Origin: JAFDZV01 sp035549015
GTDB taxonomy: Bacteria > Bacteroidota > Ignavibacteria > OLB7
Direction of reading: 5' to 3'
Length of the DNA stretch: 64,000 nt
Assembly: GCA_035549015.1 (NCBI GenBank)
Contig: DASZRW010000135.1
Span: 8,571-72,570, forward strand
In this document: piece after piece, positions 17,101 to 25,848 of the stretch
Layout: the number at the start of each line of letters is the position of its first letter
Position numbering within the stretch: the stretch's first letter is position 1
Position numbers and translations under genes: made by a program
The notes under the pieces: model-generated
What the model was told of the DNA's origin: nothing
Seen by the model: only the letters and a program-made list of their open reading frames with translations
The model's database searches: none

Positions 17101-19360
17101 GGTGAAGGTGATCGTGCGTGGAACGCAGATCTGGGCCGAAGGAGATCCGGCGCGGCTGCTCACCGGGACGGTGTCGCCGGGGACATCGAATTCCGATCCC
17201 GCATCAGGCAGGAATTGCGATCAGCCGGGAGACTTTGTGTTCAACCTGAATGTGTTCGTGCCTACATCGCCCGATCCGTGCCCGCAGATCACATCGGTGA
17301 TCTTCGATACGCCGATCATATCCGGGCAGCCTGCCACGGGCATTATCCAGTTCGACAAGGCGCTGGCGATCGGCGGTGGTGCGAACATGCAGTTCCTCAC
17401 CGTGCAGAGCGACAACAACGCCGTGATTCAGCCGACCGGCATCACGCTGGTTCCGCGGCCGCTCGCCGGGGATACCGGGCATGCCACTACGTTCAACTTC
17501 TCGATTCCAACCGAGTCGCGCCCGACGGCCGACAGGTCTGCACCGGTGGTTCACCTGACCTTCATTTCGGTGAACGGGCAGGATCCATGCCAGCGCAACT
17601 TCACGAGCACTGTGACGGTCAATCCCGTGCCGTGCCCGCCGGTTGTTTCCTCCACCTTCACGCAGTCGGTCACCGTTGGCCAGCCGATCACCGGACGGAT
17701 CAAGTTCGCCGAGGCGTACCAGGTGCAGCGTACGCTCACCATCACCAGCGACCATGCGGACTCCATCGTCCCGAATCCTGCGCCGTTCACGGTTCCGGCA
17801 GGGGCGCAGTTCATCGACGTCACCATCCCCACGAACGCCGCATCGCCGCTGGACCAGCGTACGCCTGTGGTGCTGACTGTCAACGATCCGTGCGCCGGCC
17901 AGGGCGGCGGCGGCCAGGGTGGCGGCGGCTCATCCACGGCCACGACCGGAACGGTCTATGTTGATCCGATTCCGTGCGAGCATATCGCGCAGTTCTCGTA
18001 CGATCCGGTGATCGGCGGCAACGACATCACGCTGCATCTCACGTTCGATCGCCCGCTGTCGCAGGCGCGCACGATCAACTTCAGCAGCAATCCGAGCGTG
18101 ATCGAGACCAGGAGCGTGACGCTCACGCCGGCTTCCGGACAGGTGAGCTACAACGTGGTGCTGCATACGACGCAGGTGACCAACACTACCGACGTTCTGA
18201 TCGCCATGGATCCGTGCGGCACCGTGGTACGATTCCCGGTGACCGTGAGCAGTCCGCCGTGTGACGATGTCGTGTCGTTCACGGTAGACACCTCCGTTAT
18301 CGGCGGCCAGGTCCTGCACGGAACGCTGACGCTGGCGACTCCGCCGGCGGCCAATCGCGACATCGTTGTGCACGTTGACAAGGCATATCAACCCTATATC
18401 AACGACGGCCAGGTGATTCACGTTACGGCCGGAAGCTCTACGGTGACGCAGTTCACATTGAACACCAATGTCGTCACCGACGTCTCGCACGATGCGGTGA
18501 TGTGGATCAATCCGTGCGGCACCGTCGTGTCGGTTGGCACAACGGTCACCAAGATGCCGTGCGAGCTGGTGCAGGATTGGAACTTCCCGTCCGACGTGTA
18601 CAGCGGCGGAACCATCAACGGGGTCTCGGCATACTTCAGCTCGCCGGTGGTCTCCACCGAACCGGTCGTCTTCTCCTCCAGCGTTCCGGGCCTCTTCCCC
18701 GACATCGTGATACCGGTGACCGCCGGGGCCACGAGGGTGACGCAGACCGTGCCGGTGGATGTCGCAACGGTGCCTGCCGATACGGCGTTCGACGTGATCG
18801 TCACGCGCTGCGGCAGGGAGATCTTCCGTATCCATCGCGTGATCAAGACGAACGTGATCGACTGGCCGCGAATCAAGGCGGTGACGTACTTCAATCCCGA
18901 CGCGCCGGCCTCGGCGTATCAGGTGCACGTTACCACACCGGGTGCCGTTCCGCAGGTCGATATGCGTGAGCTCGGGCTTGCCACGCCGAACAACCGGCTC
19001 GGAGTCAAGGTGCAGTTCTGCGATGTGCTCCCGGATCCGGCAACGCTGAACGATACCAACTTCCGGGTTCTGCAGATCGGCTCCACCACGCCGGTGCCGG
19101 TCATGACCAGAGACATGGTTGGCGACACGGCGATTCTGACGATCGGTGCGTGGAACCTGACCCAGGGCGGACACTACCAGCTCCAGCTGCGCGGCGCCGG
19201 AACCGGTGTGATCGCTACCTCCAGCGGAAAGCCGCTGCATGGAGCGTTCGACGTGGTGTTGGATGGAACCGCGTGTACCGGAACGTCAACTACCGGAAGC
19301 ACGGGCTCTGACTTCATGACCAACTTCACGCTGGTCTTCGGGCCCGGAGCGGCAGGCTGA
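14144..19360 (+). CDS. giant DUF6519/Ig-repeat protein, candidate eCIS fibre
   Basis: A 1738-aa protein. The ATG at 14144 (site AGGAG, ten bases upstream) was chosen over a start 51 bases earlier. Residues 1-450 form the eCIS-linked DUF6519 domain, recognisable by GDFTRSTFDPKKHYSGVRMQ and VQLDADWNEQ. Three Ig-like repeats follow at about 468, 585 and 705, each opening with GGDGQE and PG. A Cys-rich patch (CACDCAEC) sits near 845. From about 1045 to 1580 there are five further beta-sandwich repeats, each starting with a Pro-Cys or Asp-Cys pair. A final Ig-like domain closes the chain. No signal peptide is seen, which fits a structure built in the cytosol. Role as tail fibre or receptor binder is inferred from architecture and position. 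Confidence 0.75.
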   Translation: MQGDFTRSTFDPKKHYSGVRMQQGRVQLDADWNEQVDIDTHRDQTTTADVIGPSGVPVLPDGTANGFKIMLPGFAAAETNMQIGAGRIYVDGVLCENEETVFLSTPTSPFTGNRQPDYDDPSHSNGYHIVYLDVWERHINAIEDPSIREVALGGPDTATRTKTVWQVKTLPITSHGSGPLHCTDEFAEWDVATAPSSGRLTARTEPAPSSDGIDPCIIPPNAGYRGLENQLYRVEIHRVDTDGTVTYKWSRDNASFQYGLVEFDANTGVGDPTLTVTSLGRDQNSSLEVNDWIEFLPATWELGGIPGILAKITAISTTDKRLTLLIPGSEGDASDVDGAIGAGYIVKRWDFVATVPPTTKINVGDTPAWIPIENGVEIRFEPGLGGTYKDAFHVGDYWMIPARVATQDIEWPLDSMNQSIALAPMGIRHRYARLALAQWTDDGWDRVTLKDCRPTFLPLTGVPTLVFGYAGGDGQEAAPGDALPMYLEASVVERGKKVIGANVKFTVKLGNGKLRKLDAGVLDTVYGQSVIAPTSINGVAQCEFTLDLVTEIQQVEAVLLDDDGLVRPLNVIHYNATFSDAGSSFTYVGGDGQEGLPGDYLRMPLEVGVNRNGKAVGGARVRYTVTRGNGSLQATQIAGTIVTLVMGPQIITQTAGDGVAKCEFLLDTFTRDQQVEARLLDDDDNTINVTPIHFDASIRSNVEFLYVGGDGQEGLPGAQLAVPFEAGVVDGAVKLQGANVQFTVIRGGGSIVPAGGGSPATQVVVQTGPDGVAGVYLTLDAITPVQQVRAVLIDGEGSPLNYTPLHFTAAQGLARDIAYTPPTGCTKFAESTTVQEALDSLCACDCAECPPILHVTGVFLGTGTPALGPEIHSGATIPVDSLLQGIRIQTDANVDSFSVKPTTVYGEVEFPYPITPSERQEYGLDTIDPGLPLDDQIIGYRPIGVRSLVSVDTYDNSVIHWDPQANAVAPLVLAYHQYLPAGTKIPVKVIVRGTQIWAEGDPARLLTGTVSPGTSNSDPASGRNCDQPGDFVFNLNVFVPTSPDPCPQITSVIFDTPIISGQPATGIIQFDKALAIGGGANMQFLTVQSDNNAVIQPTGITLVPRPLAGDTGHATTFNFSIPTESRPTADRSAPVVHLTFISVNGQDPCQRNFTSTVTVNPVPCPPVVSSTFTQSVTVGQPITGRIKFAEAYQVQRTLTITSDHADSIVPNPAPFTVPAGAQFIDVTIPTNAASPLDQRTPVVLTVNDPCAGQGGGGQGGGGSSTATTGTVYVDPIPCEHIAQFSYDPVIGGNDITLHLTFDRPLSQARTINFSSNPSVIETRSVTLTPASGQVSYNVVLHTTQVTNTTDVLIAMDPCGTVVRFPVTVSSPPCDDVVSFTVDTSVIGGQVLHGTLTLATPPAANRDIVVHVDKAYQPYINDGQVIHVTAGSSTVTQFTLNTNVVTDVSHDAVMWINPCGTVVSVGTTVTKMPCELVQDWNFPSDVYSGGTINGVSAYFSSPVVSTEPVVFSSSVPGLFPDIVIPVTAGATRVTQTVPVDVATVPADTAFDVIVTRCGREIFRIHRVIKTNVIDWPRIKAVTYFNPDAPASAYQVHVTTPGAVPQVDMRELGLATPNNRLGVKVQFCDVLPDPATLNDTNFRVLQIGSTTPVPVMTRDMVGDTAILTIGAWNLTQGGHYQLQLRGAGTGVIATSSGKPLHGAFDVVLDGTACTGTSTTGSTGSDFMTNFTLVFGPGAAG

Positions 19361-19458
19361 TCGACGGCAGCAGCCGGCGGGAATCCCCGCCGGCTGCCGA
19401 CCGCATGGGAACAAGGCGATGTCACCATCCAACAGGAACGGAGTAACGCAAGGCAGCT

Positions 19459-22400
19459 ATGGCAGAAAAGACAGTGATCGTAAGCCCTTCGGCCTCATCC
19501 GAGTCCGAGGTGGCCGAGATCAACACACATCTCGGCGCAGGTTGGCAGATTCGGTCCGCGTATCCGGTGGGACGCAACAGCAATGCCTTGATGGTGGTGC
19601 TGGAAGAGCGGGAGGGGGAGCAGCATCGGGTGTTCCTGATCAGAGATGTTGCCGGCGATGATTCCGCCGGTGCGTCCACGCTGAACGAGTTCCTCACATC
19701 ACCGGAGGGATCTGGCGCCCTTGTTGTGCAGCGGTACGATGTGGGCGAGAAGGCGATGCTGCTGGTCTTCGGCCAGCCGGGCGCCGATGCAGCGGCGCTG
19801 GTGCGACGTTCCGTGATGGTAGGTGATTCCCGTCCGCCGAATGCGGGCGTGGATGGAGTGAATGCATTGCTCGCCGATGGCTGGCAGATCGCTACGACAT
19901 ATGCTGCAGGGAGGAACGCCAACACCATACTGGTGATGCTCGAGGAGCGCACCGGACGCCAGGTGCGCGTTCAATTGTTGTACGATGTCGCCGGAAGCTC
20001 CACCTCCGGAAGCGATGCGCTGAACGAACATCTGACTTCTCCGGATGGACAGCTCCTCTCGGTGATTCGCCGCTACAACGTTGGCGAGAAATCCGTGCTG
20101 GCGGTGCTCGGGCTGCCGCCTGTCGATGTGGATGAAGATCCTGCATGCCCGTCGTGCCCAACCGGACCGCAGGGCCCTACCGGACCTCAGGGCGCTACCG
20201 GTCCCCAGGGCGCGACGGGTATTGCTGGTGCAACATGGTATTCCGGTCTCGGAGCGCCCGCCGATGATCTGGGTGTTGAAGGGGACCTCTATCTCGATAC
20301 CGACACGGGTGATGTCTATCTGAAGACGGCTGCGGGCTGGATCCGCGAAACCACGCTTCGTGGCACTACCGGTCCCATGGGGGCAACAGGACTTCAAGGT
20401 GCCACGGGCGTAGCCGGCGCCACGGGTCTGCGCGGAACCGCGGGACCGCAGGGTGCCACCGGCCTGCGCGGAGCAACCGGCCTCAACGGAGCGACCGGCG
20501 CCAACGGGGTTACCGGCGCGGATGGCGCTACCGGGTGGACCGGCCCGGCGGGACCACAGGGGGCCATGGGCGCTACGGGCCCGATAGGTCCGGCTGGTCC
20601 GCAAGGTGCCACCGGTGCTACAGGACACACGGGTCCCGTAGGCCCGGCCGGCCCCCAGGGTGCCACCGGGCTGAACGGTGTGACCGGCTGGACCGGCGCG
20701 ATCGGCCCTCAAGGCCCGATCGGTGTGACCGGCTGGACCGGTGCGATTGGCCCTCAAGGTCCGATTGGCGCAACAGGCGCCACCGGTGCAACCGGCGCGA
20801 AGGGAGCGACCGGTGTTGATGGTGTGACGGGCTGGACGGGCGCGATCGGCCCTCAAGGTCCGATCGGCGTGACGGGCTGGACCGGAGCAATAGGTCCGCA
20901 GGGCCCGATCGGAGCAACAGGCGCCACCGGTGCGACGGGCGCGAAGGGAGCGACGGGTGTCGATGGCGTGACCGGTTGGACGGGCGCGAAGGGGGCAACC
21001 GGTGCGAATGGCGTGACGGGCTGGACCGGAGCAATAGGTCCGCAAGGTCCGATTGGTGTGACCGGCTGGACGGGGGCGGTAGGCCCGCAGGGTCCGATCG
21101 GCGTGACGGGCTGGACCGGAGCAATAGGTCCACAGGGTCCGATCGGAGCAACAGGCGCCACCGGTGCAACCGGCGCGAAGGGAGCGACGGGTGTTGATGG
21201 CGTGACGGGCTGGACCGGAGCGATTGGCCCTCAAGGTCCGATTGGTGTGACGGGTTGGACCGGCGCGATTGGCCCTCAAGGTCCGATTGGTGTGACGGGT
21301 TGGACCGGCGCGATTGGTCCACAGGGTCCGATCGGCGTGACCGGCTGGACCGGAGCAATAGGTCCGCAAGGCCCGATCGGCGCAACAGGCGCCACGGGGG
21401 CGACCGGCGCGAAGGGAGCGACGGGTGTCGATGGCGTGACCGGCTGGACCGGAGCAATCGGCCCACAGGGCCCGATCGGCGTGACAGGCTGGACGGGGGC
21501 GGTAGGCCCGCAGGGTCCGATCGGTGTGACCGGCTGGACTGGAGCGATCGGCCCGCAAGGCCCGATTGGCGCAACAGGCGCCACCGGTGCGACGGGTGCG
21601 AAGGGAGCGACGGGTGTCGATGGCGTGACCGGTTGGACGGGCGCGAAGGGGGCAACCGGTGCGAATGGCGTGACGGGCTGGACCGGAGCAATAGGTCCGC
21701 AAGGTCCGATTGGCGTGACGGGTTGGACGGGCGCGATCGGCCCTCAAGGTCCGATCGGCGTGACCGGCTGGACGGGCGCGATAGGCCCGCAGGGTCCGAT
21801 CGGTGTGACCGGCTGGACCGGCGCGATTGGCCCGCAAGGCCCGATCGGAGCAACAGGCGCCACCGGTGCGACGGGCGCGAAGGGAGCGACGGGTGTTGAT
21901 GGCGTGACCGGCTGGACCGGGGCGATCGGCCCGCAGGGTCCGATCGGTGTGACCGGCTGGACGGGCGCGAAGGGAGCGACCGGTGTCGATGGCGTGACCG
22001 GCTGGACGGGCGCGATCGGCCCTCAAGGTCCGATTGGTGTGACCGGCTGGACGGGGGCGGTAGGCCCGCAGGGTCCGATCGGCGTGACAGGCTGGACGGG
22101 GGCGATTGGTCCTCAGGGTCCGATCGGAGCAACAGGCGCCACCGGTGCAACCGGCGCGAAGGGAGCGACGGGTGTTGATGGCGTGACCGGCTGGACCGGG
22201 GCAATCGGCCCGCAAGGTCCGATCGGCGTGACCGGCTGGACGGGGGCGGTAGGCCCGCAGGGTCCGATCGGCGTGACCGGCTGGACGGGCGCGATAGGCC
22301 CGCAGGGTCCGATCGGCGTGACCGGCTGGACCGGAGCAATAGGTCCGCAAGGCCCGATCGGCGCAACAGGCGCCACGGGGGCGACCGGCGCGAAGGGAGC

Positions 22401-24153
22401 GACGGGTGTCGATGGCGTGACAGGCTGGACCGGAGCAATCGGCCCACAGGGTCCGATCGGAGCAACAGGCGCCACCGGTGCGACGGGCGCGAAGGGAGCG
22501 ACGGGTGTTGATGGCGTGACCGGCTGGACCGGCGCGATTGGTCCACAGGGTCCGATCGGAGCAACAGGCGCCACGGGGGCAACCGGCGCGAAGGGAGCGA
22601 CCGGTGTCGATGGCGTGACCGGCTGGACGGGCGCGATAGGCCCTCAAGGTCCGATCGGTGTGACGGGTTGGACCGGCGCGATTGGTCCACAGGGTCCGAT
22701 CGGAGCAACAGGCGCCACCGGTGCAACCGGCGCGAAGGGAGCGACCGGTGTCGATGGGGTGACCGGCTGGACCGGAGCGATTGGCCCGCAAGGCCCGATC
22801 GGTGTGACCGGCTGGACCGGAGCGATCGGCCCGCAGGGTCCGATCGGCGTGACGGGCTGGACGGGGGCGGTAGGCCCGCAAGGTCCGATCGGCGTGACCG
22901 GCTGGACCGGGGCGATAGGTCCTCAAGGCCCGATCGGAGCAACAGGCGCCACCGGTGCGACGGGCGCGAAGGGAGCGACCGGTGTCGATGGCGTGACCGG
23001 CTGGACCGGAGCAATCGGCCCACAGGGTCCGATCGGTGTGACGGGTTGGACCGGGGCAATCGGCCCACAGGGTCCGATCGGAGCAACAGGCGCGACCGGT
23101 GCGACGGGCGCGAAGGGAGCGACCGGTGTCGACGGGGTGACCGGCTGGACGGGGGCGGTAGGCCCGCAGGGTCCGATCGGCGTGACGGGCTGGACCGGGG
23201 CGATCGGTCCTCAAGGCCCGATCGGAGCAACAGGCGGCACCGGTGCGACGGGCGCGAAGGGAGCGACGGGTGTCGATGGTGTGACCGGCTGGACGGGGGC
23301 GCTAGGCCCGCAGGGTCCGATCGGTGTGACCGGCTGGACGGGCGCCATAGGCCCGCAGGGTCCGATCGGCGTGACGGGCTGGACCGGAGCAATAGGTCCG
23401 CAAGGCCCGATCGGCGCAACAGGCGCCACGGGGGCGACCGGCGCGAAGGGAGCGACGGGTGTCGACGGTGTGACCGGCTGGACGGGGGCGGTGGGCCCGC
23501 AGGGTCCGATCGGTGTGACCGGCTGGACGGGGGCGATTGGCCCTCAGGGTCCGATCGGCGTGACAGGTTGGACGGGTGCGGTCGGTCCACAGGGAAATCC
23601 TGGTGCGGATGGTGCGGCAGGGCCAACCGGTCCGAAGGGCGCCACCGGCGCCGACGGTGTCACCGGTCCTCGCGGCCCCAACGGACTGCCGGGTACACCG
23701 GGCGCCACGGGGGCAACTGGCGCCACCGGTGCGGTTGGACCCTCGATCCCGGCGGACTGTACTCTGCGAGCGGGCGATCCTGTACAGTTCATTCTCAGCC
23801 CGACGAACGGTCCCGCCAACCCGGGTGAGATCGGCGGAGACAACAAGGCCTTTCGTTCGCGCGTCGATCTTACCAATGCAACGCAGGCACGCGTCATGGT
23901 CACGATCACCGCAACCGGCCAGTTCCCGGGAAGCTTTGCCCGCGGAGAATACTCCACCGATGGGCTTACGTGGACCTCGTTGTCCGGTGCGAACGATTCA
24001 CCCACTGCGCCGCTCGATCAGATCGGTGTTGCGAAGTCGCCCTGGATTACCCTCACCACTGGCGCTCGGAACGATGTCATGCTGCGCATGGCGTACTTCG
24101 GCGGCAACGGCCAGACCGTTACCATCACGTTGATGTCGGTGCAGTTCAAGTAG
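19459..24153 (+). CDS. collagen-like repeat protein, candidate eCIS appendage
   Basis: A 1564-aa protein. Residues 1-205 are two tandem copies of a 90-residue domain that share GWQI, a (Y/T)(Y)(P/A)xGRN motif, VxLEER, DVAG, LNE, LTSP and V(G)EK(S/A)xLxV(L/F)G. From about 234 there are Gly-X-Y triplets, interrupted once at about 258-302 by a small domain (WYSGLGAP...GDLYLDTDTGDVYLKT) common in phage and bacterial collagen-like proteins. The triplets then run to about 1430 and are built from 15-residue units such as GPQGPIGVTGWTGAI. The last 135 residues (ADCTLRAGDPVQF to the end) look like a beta-sandwich trimerisation or binding head. No secretion signal is visible. It is the last gene of the eCIS run, with a hairpin just after the stop. 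Confidence 0.8.
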   Translation: MAEKTVIVSPSASSESEVAEINTHLGAGWQIRSAYPVGRNSNALMVVLEEREGEQHRVFLIRDVAGDDSAGASTLNEFLTSPEGSGALVVQRYDVGEKAMLLVFGQPGADAAALVRRSVMVGDSRPPNAGVDGVNALLADGWQIATTYAAGRNANTILVMLEERTGRQVRVQLLYDVAGSSTSGSDALNEHLTSPDGQLLSVIRRYNVGEKSVLAVLGLPPVDVDEDPACPSCPTGPQGPTGPQGATGPQGATGIAGATWYSGLGAPADDLGVEGDLYLDTDTGDVYLKTAAGWIRETTLRGTTGPMGATGLQGATGVAGATGLRGTAGPQGATGLRGATGLNGATGANGVTGADGATGWTGPAGPQGAMGATGPIGPAGPQGATGATGHTGPVGPAGPQGATGLNGVTGWTGAIGPQGPIGVTGWTGAIGPQGPIGATGATGATGAKGATGVDGVTGWTGAIGPQGPIGVTGWTGAIGPQGPIGATGATGATGAKGATGVDGVTGWTGAKGATGANGVTGWTGAIGPQGPIGVTGWTGAVGPQGPIGVTGWTGAIGPQGPIGATGATGATGAKGATGVDGVTGWTGAIGPQGPIGVTGWTGAIGPQGPIGVTGWTGAIGPQGPIGVTGWTGAIGPQGPIGATGATGATGAKGATGVDGVTGWTGAIGPQGPIGVTGWTGAVGPQGPIGVTGWTGAIGPQGPIGATGATGATGAKGATGVDGVTGWTGAKGATGANGVTGWTGAIGPQGPIGVTGWTGAIGPQGPIGVTGWTGAIGPQGPIGVTGWTGAIGPQGPIGATGATGATGAKGATGVDGVTGWTGAIGPQGPIGVTGWTGAKGATGVDGVTGWTGAIGPQGPIGVTGWTGAVGPQGPIGVTGWTGAIGPQGPIGATGATGATGAKGATGVDGVTGWTGAIGPQGPIGVTGWTGAVGPQGPIGVTGWTGAIGPQGPIGVTGWTGAIGPQGPIGATGATGATGAKGATGVDGVTGWTGAIGPQGPIGATGATGATGAKGATGVDGVTGWTGAIGPQGPIGATGATGATGAKGATGVDGVTGWTGAIGPQGPIGVTGWTGAIGPQGPIGATGATGATGAKGATGVDGVTGWTGAIGPQGPIGVTGWTGAIGPQGPIGVTGWTGAVGPQGPIGVTGWTGAIGPQGPIGATGATGATGAKGATGVDGVTGWTGAIGPQGPIGVTGWTGAIGPQGPIGATGATGATGAKGATGVDGVTGWTGAVGPQGPIGVTGWTGAIGPQGPIGATGGTGATGAKGATGVDGVTGWTGALGPQGPIGVTGWTGAIGPQGPIGVTGWTGAIGPQGPIGATGATGATGAKGATGVDGVTGWTGAVGPQGPIGVTGWTGAIGPQGPIGVTGWTGAVGPQGNPGADGAAGPTGPKGATGADGVTGPRGPNGLPGTPGATGATGATGAVGPSIPADCTLRAGDPVQFILSPTNGPANPGEIGGDNKAFRSRVDLTNATQARVMVTITATGQFPGSFARGEYSTDGLTWTSLSGANDSPTAPLDQIGVAKSPWITLTTGARNDVMLRMAYFGGNGQTVTITLMSVQFK
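20161..23740 (+). repeat. tandem 45-bp and 99-bp repeats encoding Gly-X-Y triplets
   Basis: The collagen-like region is a mosaic of two DNA units. The 45-bp unit encodes GPQGPIGVTGWTGAI and the 99-bp unit encodes the GATGATGATGAKGATGVDG variant. They are near-identical at the protein level, with scattered synonymous changes between copies. The order of units is irregular, as expected from unequal recombination or slippage. The stretch also creates very long open frames on the other strand, which are artefacts of the repeats. Confidence 0.95.
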
Positions 24154-24160
24154 CTGCATC

Positions 24161-24182
24161 GCCGGCAACGGACCGTTCCGGC
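24161..24182 (+). terminator. hairpin after the eCIS gene run
   Basis: GCCGG and AACGG (separated by one bulged C) pair with CCGTTCCGGC, seven bases after the stop of the collagen-like gene. There is no U-tract, so termination is inferred from position. Confidence 0.4.
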
Positions 24183-24510
24183 CGGCCGAGCCGCAGGAGC
24201 GGATCGGCGGAGGTTCCGCATGAGGTTGATGTTCGGTGTCGGCAGCGCGGCGCATGCCAAGGCATACGTCACACGATCCCCCAATCTGCGCGCCGATGCC
24301 ACCCTGCGCTCCCCATGTCTCTCCCGGCATGGGGAGCGCTGCATTTTTGGCGCGTCCGGCCGTACAGCGCGGTATGCATCGCGTACTCCCGCGGAATCAT
24401 CTAACTTTACCGCTCATCATCTGCATGAACATGCAGCGTCGGACAGCCGGCACGCAGAGGACCGGGAGGGGTTGATAATTTTCCCCGCGGACCCATCGTC
24501 TACTAGAGCC
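24183..24510. other. intergenic stretch before the metallophosphoesterase gene
   Basis: No convincing gene. The metallophosphoesterase frame stays open through this stretch, but the translation has no family similarity and reads through Arg/Ser/Ala-rich sequence, so I treat it as leader. TAACTTTAC at 24402-24410 resembles a Bacteroidota -7 box, about 100 bases before the gene. Confidence 0.5.
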
Positions 24511-25848
24511 ATGAACTCCAAACCGCCGTTCTTTCTCCTGCAGGCAGCGTTCGTTTTTCTGGCCTGCGGTTTCCATATCCTCCTTGCCCGGCATATCTAC
24601 ATGAAGGTTGCAGGGCACAGCCCGCGGCTTCGTCCCGGCCTGCTCGCCGTGCTCGCCGGTGCGGTGCTGTTCCTCGATCTTCCGCTTGCGCATTCCTTCA
24701 TCATCTACAAGTTCTTCCATCCCACGTGGATCGACCGGCTGATGCATCAGTGGATTGCGCCGTTCATGACGATCCATTTCAACATTGCCCTCTTCGGCGG
24801 GGTCTTCCTCTTCGGCCGGTATGTGCTCGGCCCGCTCTCCCGCATCATCGGCAGCCTCTATCGCCGCATCGTGCGTCGCCAGGCGAGCGGCGCGAACCCG
24901 GCCACGCCGATCATGCGTCCCGAAGCGCGGCCGCTCGCCATCAACAGCCATCCGGAGATCCTGACGCCGCACATGGCCCGGCGCCGCTTCCTCACTACTG
25001 CCGGCATGGCGGTGGCCGGCTATGCTGCGGGAGCAACCACGCTCTCGGCGATGAACTCCACCGATGACTACCGCCTCGAACAGGTTGTGGTGAAGATGCC
25101 GAACCTTCCGCAGGCGCTGAAGGGAACAACGATCGCGCTCATCACGGACATTCACTCCTCGGTCTTCATGATGCGCGATGAGATGGATCGCTACGTGAAG
25201 GCGCTGAACGCGATGAATGCGGACATTGCAATCGTCGGCGGAGACTTCGTCAACAGCAAGCTCGGCGAGGTGTATCCCTTCGCCGAGGCATTCAGTGCGT
25301 TGAAGGCGCCGCTGGGTGTGTACGGCGTCACGGGCAATCACGATTACTACACCGGCGAGGTGGAGAAGGTGGCGCACGAGGTTGAGCAGTGCGGCATCAA
25401 ACTGATCCGCAATTCGAATCTCGCCATCGAGAAGAACGGGGAGAAGCTCTGGCTGATGGGAATGGATGATGCGGATATCTACGACGTCAAGCCGTACCTG
25501 GAGACGGGCAGGTCGCCTCGCGGGACGATCGAGAACATGCTGCGCGGCGTGCCGGATGGTGCACCGCGACTCTTCCTCTGCCATAAGCCCTATCCGTTCG
25601 AGGAGTACAGCACGCTCGGCATGGACCTCATGCTCTCCGGGCACACGCATGGTGGGCAGGTGGTGATCGCCCAGATGGACAACATCAATCTTTCCTTCGC
25701 CACGCTTGCTTCGCGCTATGTTGCCGGACTGTATCGCGCGCGTTCGAACAGGCGGTCGCAGCTCTATGTCTCGCGCGGCGTCGGGACGGTTGGCCTGCCG
25801 ATGCGTCTGAACTGCCCGCCGGAGGTGACGCGCATTGTCCTGGTCTGA
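24511..25848 (+). CDS. membrane-anchored calcineurin-like metallophosphoesterase (YkuE/YaeI type)
   Basis: A 445-aa protein. Three hydrophobic segments occupy about residues 6-25, 42-65 and 88-112. A twin-arginine-like segment RRRFLTTAGMAVAGYAAGA follows near 155. The catalytic domain has all the dimetal motifs: TDIHS, GGDFVN, GNHDYY, CHKPYP and SGHTHGGQ. Family members act on phosphodiester or pyrophosphate bonds, often in lipid or cell-envelope metabolism; the substrate here is unknown. The ATG at 24511 starts the hydrophobic N-terminus; a longer frame upstream was rejected as non-coding in character. Its end overlaps the peptidase gene by 14 bases, so the two are coupled. A link to the injection system is not indicated. 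Confidence 0.85.
   Translation: MNSKPPFFLLQAAFVFLACGFHILLARHIYMKVAGHSPRLRPGLLAVLAGAVLFLDLPLAHSFIIYKFFHPTWIDRLMHQWIAPFMTIHFNIALFGGVFLFGRYVLGPLSRIIGSLYRRIVRRQASGANPATPIMRPEARPLAINSHPEILTPHMARRRFLTTAGMAVAGYAAGATTLSAMNSTDDYRLEQVVVKMPNLPQALKGTTIALITDIHSSVFMMRDEMDRYVKALNAMNADIAIVGGDFVNSKLGEVYPFAEAFSALKAPLGVYGVTGNHDYYTGEVEKVAHEVEQCGIKLIRNSNLAIEKNGEKLWLMGMDDADIYDVKPYLETGRSPRGTIENMLRGVPDGAPRLFLCHKPYPFEEYSTLGMDLMLSGHTHGGQVVIAQMDNINLSFATLASRYVAGLYRARSNRRSQLYVSRGVGTVGLPMRLNCPPEVTRIVLV

Noticed and set aside
19699..23626. Two very long minus-strand frames (over 1000 codons each) opposite the collagen-like gene
   Set aside because: They arise because a 45-bp repeat without stops in one frame lacks stops in others too. 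Their translations are Arg/Ser/Ala repeats without plausible starts.
20161..23740. CRISPR-like appearance of regular repeats
   Set aside because: The repeats are contiguous coding units without unique spacers and lie inside an open reading frame.
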